Assembly: GCA_958450365.1 (NCBI GenBank)
Contig: CAUEEP010000928.1
Coordinates: forward strand, 483,501 to 547,500
Source of the DNA: Mesorhabditis belari
Taxonomy: Eukaryota > Nematoda > Chromadorea > Rhabditida > Rhabditidae
Length of the DNA stretch: 64,000 nucleotides
Direction of reading: 5' to 3'
Shown here: piece after piece, positions 1-10,420 of the stretch
Position numbering within the stretch: position 1 is the stretch's first letter
Layout: each line of letters starts with the position of its first letter
Notes under the pieces: model-generated
What the model was told of the DNA's origin: nothing
Seen by the model: only the letters and a program-made list of their open reading frames with translations
Databases searched by the model: none
Made by a program: the position numbers and the translations under genes

Positions 1-673
1 GGAAAGTGTGGTCATTTGGGTCTTAGGGGCCTTCTTGTGGACCCGATTCGATCTAGTTGTGGTACAGCTACGATCGAGTGGTACAGCGTTCAGCGCTAAT
101 GCGGGACATTACAAGTTTAATCCCCATTTTGGACTTTTCTTTTGCTTTTTCTCAAGAAATGCTGAGTTTTCATATTTCTTGTTGGAAAAAACATAGCTTC
201 AAAAAAAAAAGAACTTTATTCTCTTATAACTCCTAGCAGATTATCATTTAGCAAAAACGGAATATATATTCAGAATCAGGTTAAAATTCTGCGTCGATTG
301 GTCGAATAGCATTTGATCGGCTCAGCCAGTTCACCTTTTCTTGTATCTTGTAAGTTTTGGATCCTTGATTTCATTATCTAAATGAATGAGTCTCAAACTA
401 CCAAATATTAAACGATTTCTTTCATTTTAAATCTTTATCGTTTACTTTTTGTCCCTTTAAAACAATTTTTAGTATTTTAAAATAAGATGAAAGAATGAAA
501 ACTAGTATTTAAAAAATAATATTTAAAAATATTGAAAAATGAGCACATAAAGAAAACGGCTAAACGGATTATTCTGAAATTTTGGTTGTAGATCTTTCTT
601 ATTTTGGTGACAAAATAGGTTTGATTCGAAGAAACTATTGAAATCGCATGATCGGATCTTGTCTTTTTTGAAC
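1..673. other. AT-rich non-coding stretch
   Basis: No convincing exon on either strand. The sequence is AT-rich with short homopolymer runs. Only chance open frames are present and none resembles a known family. Confidence 0.5.
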
Positions 674-2295
674 ACTTTTCTCGATTTATACCTTCAAAAT
701 CGATCTCTTCATTCTGATGATCTTACTAGATTTTTGAAGGTTCTAGATTTACTAGAACTTAAAAACTCTTTCTTAAAAACTCTTTCTTAAAAAGTACTGC
801 ATTTTTCTTGCTAATAGGAAAAACCTTGAAAACAAAGCTTTTCAGAAACTTTTCAGAAACTTTCAAAAGCCATTTTCAAGAGAAATGTTTTGACTATCAA
901 ATATAGATACTTTATTCATGACCTGAGGATAAAGTGCGCAAGATTTAAGATTAATACACATGTATTCATACACATAACACGAAAAGGGCCGATAAAAAGC
1001 AATACGGTAGAATATATGTCCACTAGATAGTCAAGGATAGTCAAGGATCCACTAGAGCTTCAAGATCAAGATCATCTATAGATAATTGAAAGGTTTCGAG
1101 ATTATTGGACTCTCTCAAAACTCTGGGGAGTCGATTCCAAATTCTGGCAGTTCTTATTGGAAAAGAGTTATACACAAACTTATTGAAGGTGAAATGAAAA
1201 GGAAATTGTATTTCAATTAGATTGTTTGGTAGAGTTGTTGTTTCAATTGTTCAAATTGTTTCAATTTCAATTATTCAATTAGAAAATTAATTTAAATCAA
1301 AGATTTATTACTTAAACTAATAAAAGAGAAATAAATATTATTAATAGAATCATAGTTTTTGAGTTTTTGAGAAGAATGAGAAGAAAACGCTTTTTATAAA
1401 TGAGAGATTACTGAAATGAGTCTCTAGAAAAAAAACAGTAGTCGATTTCATTTTTTTTTTGTGAACGAATGGCGGGATAGTGGGGTATTTGAGGCTACTG
1501 TTGGAGGCCAGTTTTTCTGCAAGTAAGCACGAGAGACTACAAAAGCGACTGAATATCTGTTTTTGTCTTGAAATATTCATTCTCTCTCACGTTTTTTTCG
1601 CCCTTTTTTTCCTTCAAAATACCCCCCCCGACTTGACAGTCATATTTCCGGCCACAAAACCCTCACTTTTTTTTTCGTGTAATCAACGCACGAAATACCC
1701 GTTTGAAATTGAAATCCGCCCTGAAATTCCCAGAAAGCTATCGTTTTTTTTGCTAATAAAAATACGAAAATACGCATGCGCAAAAACGTGTGGATTTTTT
1801 GAAAGGTTGGGTGGTCTGAAAATACAATGAATTTGGGTGGTCTGAAACTACAATTTTGAGGGGAAAAAATCAAAATTTTCCGAAGAGAGTACACTTTACG
1901 AAAAATGCAGTACTTTTTAAGAAGAGTTTAAGTTTCAAAAATCTAGTAAGATCATCAGAATGAAGAGATCGATTTTTACCGTATTGCTTTTTATCGGCCC
2001 TTTTCGTGTTATGTGCATGAATACATGTGTATTAATCTTAAATCTAGCGCACTTTATCCTCAGGTCATGAATAAAGTATCTATAGATTTGATAGCCAAAA
2101 CATTTCTCTTGAAAATAGCTTTTGTTTCTGAAAAGTTTCTGAAAAGCTTTGTTCTAAAGGTTTTTCGTATTAGCAAGAAAAATGCAGTACTTTTTAAGAA
2201 GACTTTTTAAGTTCTAGTAAATCTAGAACCTTCAAAAATCTAGTAAGATCATCAGAATGAAGAGATCGATTTTTAATGTATAAATCGAGAAAAGT
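674..2295. mobile_element. large inverted-repeat element (about 320-bp arms)
   Basis: The left arm (about 674-1009) is inverted at about 1977-2295. Both arms contain ACTTTTCTCGATTTATA, GATCTTACTAGATTTTTGAA and CGATAAAAAGCAATACGGTA or their complements. The spacer of about 970 bp has no recognisable transposase. Part of the right arm (about 2180-2273) is repeated in direct orientation at about 1899-1976. This is a foldback or long-TIR DNA transposon derivative; I cannot assign a superfamily. Confidence 0.65.
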
Positions 2296-5133
2296 TAGCT
2301 TAGCGGAAGGGGAAGAGCTGTCGACAAAAAGCAATTTCATTTCATTTCATTTCAAATAAGTGAACGATTTTGAAAAGTCCAATAGGAATGGTGGTAGAAT
2401 TGGAAAGAAAAAGAGGAAGTAAAAAATAAACAAAAAAAAAGCTGATGATAACTATGAAATAGAGTTCGAAAAGGAAATGGGAGAAGATGGAAAAAGATGG
2501 AAAAAGATGCGGTGGTAAAGAAACGTAAAAAGTTGGGTTTCTTATGAAAAGAGAAGAAAAAAAACAACTTTTCTGTTTCAATCCAGAATGAGGGGAGAAG
2601 GAGAAGGGAGAATGGGCAGCATTTCTCCGTCTTCTCGTTTTTCTTCCTCTTCTCTTCTTTCTCTTTTCCTTTTTTCTTTCTTTTCGTCCCCTGGGTGGTC
2701 TTCTCCTTTCTTCTCCTTTCTTTTAGCCCTTTTGGGTGATCCCGAGTTTTTCTCTTTTTCATTTTACTACACTGAAGCCCATTCTCTTTTTTTTTGCTAC
2801 GCGAACGCTTGGATTCAGTCCTTTCAAAGTAGGAAGAAGAGATTCCAGACTGAGTTGATAAGAGGGGGAAAAATGGGCAGATCTTATAGAGATTTTTCAG
2901 AGGGAAATTTTTTAATTAATCACTTTTTGAGAAGAAGTTGGTGAGTTGTTTTTAAAAAAAACCTTGGAAACAATAGTTTGAATAGGTAATAATTTGAAAT
3001 GAGAAGTTCCCAGCTTAGCTGATTCAATTTTCTTTCAAAAAGATTGATTAAATAACATCCTGAACGTTCAAATTATGAATTTTCGAGATAAATAAAAGGA
3101 ATTTTTGATTAGAATCTAAAGTTATCGTGAGAGAAAACGAATGAATAAAAGATAAAAGATAAAAGATAAAAATTTCTAAAGAATACTGTGCAAAGGGACA
3201 GGCAATGAGTGGAAATATAGAGAATGAGAGAAATGGGGAAATGGAGAAAGAGACAGTCTCTCTTTGATTTCATTTTGAATCGATTCAATCGTTCTTCTCC
3301 TTTTCCATCTGTTTTTCGGTCGATTTCCACCCAAGGGACCCCACCCCATTCCCCTCTTTTTCCCTGTGTTTGGCCCAGCATCGGCCGTTCGTTTTTCGCC
3401 ATTTTTTTTGCACTTTTTCCCCTCGTCCATTTCTCTTTCCAAGTGTTTCTCTCCTCTTTTTTTGCCCCCGAGTAGTTCAAAGGGTTCAGTTCAGAGACAA
3501 AAAAAAAACGTTTGGCAGTATTGGAAGAGAAAAGAGGCACCGATGAGTGGACATTCCCCTCCCCCTTCCACCCCTCCCTTCTTCCTCCTTTTTCCCCGGT
3601 TCTCCGTTACACATTCTCCATTACTTCAGCTGTTTTCCTCCTGCTGTTTGGGCCTTCATCCCCGCTTAAACTTTGATAGCTTTTCTTTTGTTTTGCGAAG
3701 AAAAATCGTACTTGAGGAAAAAAAACCAGATCATTCTTCCCCAGCTTAGATCAACAAGGAAAGAAACGTAATGAAAGTGATTTTTCTTTTTCTTTTTGTT
3801 TTTTTATGAGTCTCAAAGGATTCATTTGGCCACCCACAGCCTTAATTCCCGAAAAAGGGTCTTTTTGATACCAAGTTTTAGATTAAAAGATTTGATTAAA
3901 AGATATTTTGAAAAAAAAAAAGGAAAAGGTTTTGAAGAATGAAAGGAAAAGGTAATTCTGAAAGTCTCCACAAATGCTCATAAAATTGTGAAAGGGAAAT
4001 GGGTAATTTTTGTGAAACTAAAAGAAAAGAAAGCAGCGAACACCGAGAGAAAATCTGAAAAGACTAACAATTAAAGAAATCAAAAGAAACAGGAAGAGAA
4101 ATTGGGGAAAGATTGCGGAAAGTGAAGTTTCAGATGGGGAACAAGAAATGGGGTATGTCATAGCTGTAAAGAAATCACTGTCAATCGTGTTTTTTCGTTG
4201 CGTTTTATTTCGTTTTATTTTGCTAGCTTTGCAAAGTCGATTCAGAGTGAAAGTGGTCGAGATTCGAATGTTATTCGGCTTGAAAAAGTTTATCGAAGTT
4301 TATCGAAGTTTAGTTTATGAAAAAGTGACTTTCCCTTAAAGTTTTATTGAATTTATATCCAATTGGAGGTATCTTTAAAACAAAAACCTAATAATTTCAG
4401 TGTTTTTTCTAATTTCGTAAAATGTATCTTTCACCAAACGGCAACAATTTTCATAAGGGATCATTTAAAAGAGAGAGAGAAAAAAGGAGAGAGAACGTTG
4501 ATTAGTGGCTTCATTTTGGATGGAAAGACTGGGGTTCTGTGAAGATATTACAGAACAATATTAAAGTTTAGAAAGAAAGAAAGAAAGAGAGTAGCTTTTT
4601 TTGTTTGTTTTAAAAAGAAAATCTCATAAAAAACGAATCAATGTGACTTTTGAGTTATTTGGTTGTGTGTGAAATGAAAAAAAAAAACGAGGAAACGATG
4701 GTAGAAAAAAAGAAAAGAGAATTCACACAAATTCTCATTCACAGAAATCGAAAGAGAGAAAAGCGAGAAGAAAAAAGAAAAAAGGAACGATGCTTGTATG
4801 CAAAAGAAGAGCAAAGAATGTCCTCTCAATGTACTCGATGGGAAATTGTTGTCGAAGGGGAAATCGATTAGATTGACAAGAGTATCAAATGATCGGGTGT
4901 CAGATCTTGAATTCAGATTTCTAGAAGTAAGCCTCGTCATTTTCATCTTACGAGAAAGACTTGGCTCTTGAGTTTACCGTATCAAATGATTGGGAGCCCG
5001 ATCTTGAATTCAGATTTCTAGAAGTAAGCAAATTCTCATGAAAGCCGATCTTTATCCTCATTACAGTATTCCTAGACATAGCTCAAATCAACAAAAAGAT
5101 ATTCAGTCTTCAGTCATTATTTCGTAGTCATAA
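2296..5133. other. gene-poor, strand-asymmetric purine/pyrimidine tracts
   Basis: Contains alternating GA-rich (about 2390-2600, 4020-4160, 4670-4810) and CT-rich (about 2620-2760, 3290-3640) stretches with poly-A/T runs. Open frames here are low complexity (Lys/Arg-rich or Ser/Phe-rich) and match nothing I know. A direct repeat of about 50 bp occurs at about 4881-4932 and 4979-5030, sharing ATCTTGAATTCAGATTTCTA. It could be promoter or intron sequence of a gene outside the window. Confidence 0.45.
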
Positions 5134-5522
5134 TGTATGGGTGGGGACAGACCGGCGCCGAAAAAAAAAATGTCAAAACTTCTATTCGACTTCGTCAAAT
5201 AATACGTTTGATATGAGAAGAACGGAATCCACAAAACACAAAAGAAAACAAACAGCGCCCCGCCAAGGAAAAGGCATTCACAAAAACAAACGGAAAAAAC
5301 CATGGGGACTCCTGCAAATTTGACAAAACACCAAAGAAGGTTTAGGAAAGAAACCAAAGAGGTCGGGCCTTGCCACAGCGGGGGGTCCAAACCCACGAAA
5401 GAAAAGCTGGGAACCAAAAGGATTGAGAGAAAAAGTGGACGGAAACCAAACGTATGTTAAAGAAGGCTTTAGGCAAAGTCCCTAAAGTTTGGCGCCGAGT
5501 CATAGTCCCCAACCCAATATAA
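5134..5522. mobile_element. short TIR element, MITE-like
   Basis: The left end reads GGGTGGGGACAGACCGGCGCC. The right end read in reverse gives GGGTTGGGGACTATGACTCG followed by GCGCC. The imperfect terminal inverted repeat and locally higher GC content fit a non-autonomous DNA transposon of about 390 bp. No transposase is visible inside. Confidence 0.5.
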
Positions 5523-6390
5523 AAAAGATCGACCGTTACAATGTCGGATTAAACTGTGTGATGTCGAAATTAGGCAGAGCTTCTCGATCTTGACAGAACT
5601 CTTTTAGTTTAACAGTTAAAACCTCTTCATACGAAAAAAAAGTGCTCGTTCGTTTCTCGATTTTCCTTTGCAAAAGAGGTCATCCCAAAAAGAGGGATAA
5701 AATTAAGTGAAGGGAATGAAATGAAATGAACGCGAATGAACTCCGAATCATCTAAGTGCTCTTCAACCTCATTTCCTCACTTTTTTCGATACTAAACTTT
5801 TTAAGAGCAGCACTTTCACATAGCGAAATCACCGTCTAACACTTGTTTCTCAGTCTCTTCGTGTGAGGCCTCATTCTGAGGATTGAAAAGGAAAAAAAAG
5901 ATAAAGAACTCCTGTAACTCAACACCTCAAATAACAGAACACAAGCTTTGACCTCAAGTGTTTTTGGCTTATGTAATGAGTTTTTCGTTTACAACCAAAA
6001 ACTCATTGCATAAACAATCGGGAAATCGTTGCAATAAAATGGTAACAATACAGGTGGCCAGGAAAAGTATTAGTTGTGGAAATTTGCCAAAAAAAGTAAA
6101 ACCATTTCTCTTGAGGGGGTCAAAAGTTGGGTGAAGAGAGGAAAAAGAGAAGGGGTGATAGATAAATCAGAAAAAAGAGACTTGAAAAAAAAGGGAAGAG
6201 AGTAAAAAGAGCCACAAAAGGGGGCTGCTTTGACAAAAAAAATATCATGAAAAATGAATTTCTTTGGAAAAAAAAGGAAAACACATGGAGGGGAGATATT
6301 TCAACCATTTGCACTCTACAATTATAAAGAAAAGCTTTTAACATGTCATTGATTGGAAAGTTCCAAAAAATGAATATGACATTTTCCTGG
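5523..6390. other. non-coding stretch
   Basis: No supported gene. Contains GA-rich sequence at about 6110-6260 and an inverted near-repeat around 5965-6015 (TAATGAGTTTTT and AAAACTCATTGC). Confidence 0.45.
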
Positions 6391-6395
6391 TATTA

Positions 6396-6891
6396 CTGTA
6401 GCTGTAGCTGTAGCTGTAGCTGTAGCTGTAGCTGTAGCTGTAGCTGTAGCTTTAGCTGTAGCTGTAGCTGTAGCTGTAGCTTTAGCTGTAGCTTTAGCTG
6501 TAGCTTTAGCTGTAGCTTTAGCTGTAGCTTTAGCTGTAGCTTTAGCTTTAGCTGTAGCTTTAGCTGTAGCTTTAGCTGTAGCTGTAGCTGTAGCTTTAGC
6601 TGTAGCTGTAGCTGTAGCTGTAGCTGTAGCTTTAGCTGTAGCTTTAGCTGTAGCTTTAGCTGTAGCTTTAGCTGTAGCTTTAGCTGTAGCTTTAGCTGTA
6701 GCTTTAGCTGTAGCTTTAGCTGTAGCTTTAGCTGTAGCTTTAGCTGTAGCTGTAGCTGTAGCTGTAGCTGTAGCTGTAGCTGTAGCTTTAGCTGTAGCTT
6801 TAGCTGTAGCTTTAGCTGTAGCTTTAGCTGTAGCTTTAGCTGTAGCTTTAGCTGTAGCTGTAGCTGTAGCTGTAGCTGTAGCTGTAGCTTA
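6396..6891. repeat. hexanucleotide array, GTAGCT/TTAGCT
   Basis: About 82 tandem copies of a 6-bp unit that is either GTAGCT or TTAGCT in irregular order. Because the unit is a multiple of three, both strands stay open (Cys-Ser/Phe-Ser on plus, Leu-Gln/Leu-Lys on minus). These frames are artefacts of the repeat and not evidence of a protein. Confidence 0.95.
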
Positions 6892-7292
6892 TAAAAGCTC
6901 AATAAAATACTAGAGAGACCTAGCTGTTTTTTATTCTTTTTTTTTATTTTTATAAATTAAAACTTTCTCTCTTCCATTGCCGGAATTTCTAAAAGAAATT
7001 TTGAGGGAAAAAAATGGTGATATATATACAGTGTGAATGGGGAATGATTGGGGGAAAAGTGATGGAAGAAATGAAAAGTGATCAACTGTATCAAATGACC
7101 CAAACCGATTCACTCATCTCACACAAAAACTCTCAATTGTTTATGGGGAAAATGTTGTGTTGAATCGTTTCCAGAGGGAATTGCCCTTCAATCTGACAAT
7201 GAGTGTCATGATTTTGCGAACATTTTGCGAATGCTTTGATGAGCTCGATCACAATTTTTACAGCCACCCCCACCCTAATATTTACGTAGACC

Positions 7293-7549
7293 CTATAGAG
7301 TAGAGTGTGTTCCTATCGGATAATGGGTTTTCTAAAATGCGCCTAGTTGAGAAAACTACCGTAGTCAAACCGTTAGTTTACATGCAATCACTCCGATTTT
7401 GGTAACATTCGATGAGGAATTATAAGGCTCAATCAATGATACCAAAATCGGACTGATTGCATGTAAACTAACGGTTTTACTACGATAGCTTTCTCAAATA
7501 GGTGCACTTTAGAAAACGCATTATCTGATAGGAACACACTCTACTATAG
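7293..7549. repeat. imperfect palindromic element
   Basis: Two arms of about 110 bp are inverted copies of each other. CTATAGAGTAGAGTGTGTTC begins the left arm and GAACACACTCTACTATAG ends the right arm. Inner segments such as TTAGTTTACATGCAATC are mirrored by GATTGCATGTAAACTAA. The loop is about 40 bp. This is MITE-like, with no coding capacity. Confidence 0.75.
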
Positions 7550-8191
7550 AGAGGCTAGTTGCGCTAATTATAAGTAGTACTATACTAAGAAGTACGCCAA
7601 CTATAAGAGGTGTCAATTTTCGTTAGCTAGCGGCAAAGTACTTCAAAATCTTTTGGCACACGCGTAAAATCAATGAAAAATTGAGAACAACCAATACATG
7701 CAGCACTCCTCTAATTCTCTTCGTCTTATGCAGATGCGGTTTTCCATCTAAAGTCGCGACGTTCTCTAAAAAAAAATCAAATTATCGACAAAGTCAAGGG
7801 GCGAAGACCACACAGAAGACAGAAAAAGACCACACACACAGAGAGAGAAAGAAGAAAATAGGAGAAAGGTGAAAAAAAAAGTGAGAAGATGAAATGAGAA
7901 AGGAGAAGAAGAAGACGAAGATCGACAGGGAGAAGAAATCTCATTGAATGGCGCTGATGAGCCGAAAGAGGTGTCCCCAATTGCTGAAAAAACCCTAGGA
8001 TCACATGCTTGCTTGATTATATAGCCATCCTACCTAAAATGAAAAAATTGTACGAAAATGAAAAACTCTGTTGTCGCAATAGAATGCTCTATCATTGCTA
8101 GAGTGCTTTATCGTAATAGAATGCCTTCCGACTCTATCATTTGAAACTGAAACTTTCGACACTAGAATTTGTCATATACTACTTCATTATA
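7550..8191. other. non-coding stretch
   Basis: GA-rich sequence (about 7810-7940) and AT-rich flanks. Nothing that I can support as a gene. Confidence 0.45.
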
Positions 8192-8714
8192 TTAGGTTGA
8201 TGCAAAAGTCTTTTTCATTTTTTTCGTACTTCCGTTAAAAAGTAACAAATGCACCAATTGAACAACGGTTTTTATTGCATTCGAAAGGCCAATTATTTTT
8301 CTGCAAAATGACATTAAAACGAGTTTAAAATGTCTTATGTCTAGATTTTTTTGAGAGCCTGAAGTCGGGTAGTCAAAAAAGGCGACGGCTCGATGATGCA
8401 TTTTAGACGCTTTAGCTAAGGAAACCAATCTTGATGTTAATAAATAAAAGATAGAGCACAAAAAGTTAGATATTTTTTCAGATTTTCAGAGAAATTGATT
8501 CAGCCAATTTCTTTATAGAGGTTTTTATAGATTTTTATGAAAAACCCGTTTTCACTCTCGAATTTGCTTGAAAGTGAACCCAAATTGACTTAAAAAGATG
8601 GGAAATTCAACAATAAACACTTTTCATTTAGAGCAAACCATAGGTTAATTGATGACTTTGTTATTTTTCAAAAGAAGTACGAAAAAAATGAAAAAGACTT
8701 TTGCATCAACCTAA
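8192..8714. mobile_element. mariner-type non-autonomous element
   Basis: Terminal inverted repeats of about 40 bp begin TTAGGTTGATGCAAAAGTC, continue through TTTTTCATTTTTTTCGTACTT, and are flanked by TA on both sides (8190-8191 and 8715-8716). TTAGGTTGRTGCAAAAGT is a recognised mariner-family terminus (compare MADE1/Hsmar elements). The 523-bp interior has no intact transposase, so this is a deletion derivative or MITE. Confidence 0.8.
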
Positions 8715-8716
8715 TA

Positions 8717-10420
8717 CTTCAAAAAAAACCCTTTTTTAAGGAGAAGTAATAGAAGAAGGCTCTACTACGGTAGAATAAATAGAGATAATGTTTCTGTGAG
8801 CTCAATGGTATGGAGCAAATGAATGATCATCTCCAAATATATGTACCAATTCAGCCACACATTCAGCTTCATTTTCTTTTGATCAATGCCACTATGACCT
8901 ATCATTTTTGATTACTAAAAGATAGCAAAAGAAAAAAGTGTGACAGAAAAAAAGGAGAGGATGGCACAAAGATGCCTCTTTCGCGTTTTTTTTCTCATTT
9001 CCCAGTCAGCCGATCGCTACTAAATGGCCGCAAGTAGCAATCAAAAGCACGGGATTCTTTGGTCACTTGCCAAATTGTGTTCCTAAAGTTAACCGTATTC
9101 CTCTCAAGTGAGGCTATTTTCTCTGTAAATCTTTTGAAATTCGGTTTTCTTGACCACCAAAAAACTCATTTTGTTGTCCAAAATGAAACAGAGACCACCC
9201 CTGAATTGGGCATGTCTGAGAGAAAGAGAGAGAGAGAGTTTTTACGATGGAACTCTCCTCATTTTATCAGATAATCCCGACCCCGTTTACTGGTAAAAAC
9301 GGTTTTGCTTTTCACTTTTACTGATGGGTAAAAAAGTCGGCTTATCGCACCATGAAGAGAAGAGATGAGGCGAGCCCTCGACTGTGCCGACTCCACTGTA
9401 GGTAAGGCGACTTGATGGTTTGATCAAAGCAGATGAAAGCAGAAAACAGATTCTTTGTGAAGAAAACAGATTCTTTTATCTATCAAAAAACAAATGAAAA
9501 AAAAGCGATTCGGAAAATAGAGAGGAAGTGGCGAAGAGCCCCCTGTAAACTGTCTGAAAGTCTCAGCACAAGCACTTTATTGGGGGACTAACTCATTAAG
9601 TAAACTTATTAACCTACAATTAGAAATTTTAGACTGCATTTTTTTTCTGCTAAGCCATTACCTTGCTATTTCAATTACAGTAAACCGTATTATCTTTTGG
9701 GATTTCTGTAACTTTGTTTAAAAGCTTTAGGCGCATTTATTAATTGTGCGTTTTTCTTTGGACAAAGCCATTTTATTCCATACGTATCAACTACAATCAC
9801 CGCCAAGAAATATTTAATTGAGAATCAAAATGAAGGAAACCAACTGTAAGAAAAAAATCGGAGAAATTGGGAATATGCAATCAAAAGATCAAAAATTAAT
9901 GGTTTGGTCAATTGACTTTAAGGGTTCCCGTTCGAAATTCATTTCATCAAAATTGGACAACAGCAAATTGACCAGTCATTTTCTAAAATAACCATACTTT
10001 CCATTAGTATGAGATTATGCATTGAAGACTATGTGGACTAAGAATCAAGTACAAGTAATGGAAGACCCGATAGATTTTTCTAATGCTAAAAGAGAGAGGA
10101 ATAGGTAGCTAAGATTAATTGCATTGGTTCACTCACAATGGTTCAAGTTTGTTAAAGATATAATTAAAGATAAAAACAGCTTGTAAATTAAGCAATAAAT
10201 ATTTTAGACTCATGAGTACACATGTTTGGGAACGCCCTTAAATATGAGAGACTAGAGATATTGCGAAATACAAACTTAAGTAGAACAAGATCACACAAGA
10301 AAAAACACAAACATTTGGTCGGGATATTAATTTTTGCTTCCATGAAGAAGTTTGCTCACGAGATTGCGCCCAGGGAATTTTGAGCCAGATGGGCTTGGAG
10401 ATCTAAACGCAAGATGGTTG
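8717..10420. other. intergenic region downstream of kin-4
   Basis: No convincing exon on either strand. A higher-GC stretch at about 9290-9560 is not recognisable. It presumably includes the kin-4 3' UTR just below 10421, but I see no strong polyadenylation signal to place its end. Confidence 0.45.

Noticed and set aside
3109..3749. Several overlapping frames of 80-140 codons
   Set aside because: They come from GA/CT strand asymmetry; amino-acid content is low complexity and nothing is recognisable.
5103..5417. 104-codon minus-strand frame
   Set aside because: Lies across the end of a MITE-like element; hydr­ophobic, no family, no splice context.
6343..6902. Long open frames encoding Cys-Ser or Leu-Gln/Leu-Lys repeats
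   Set aside because: They exist only because the underlying repeat unit is 6 bp; no unique coding sequence on either side.
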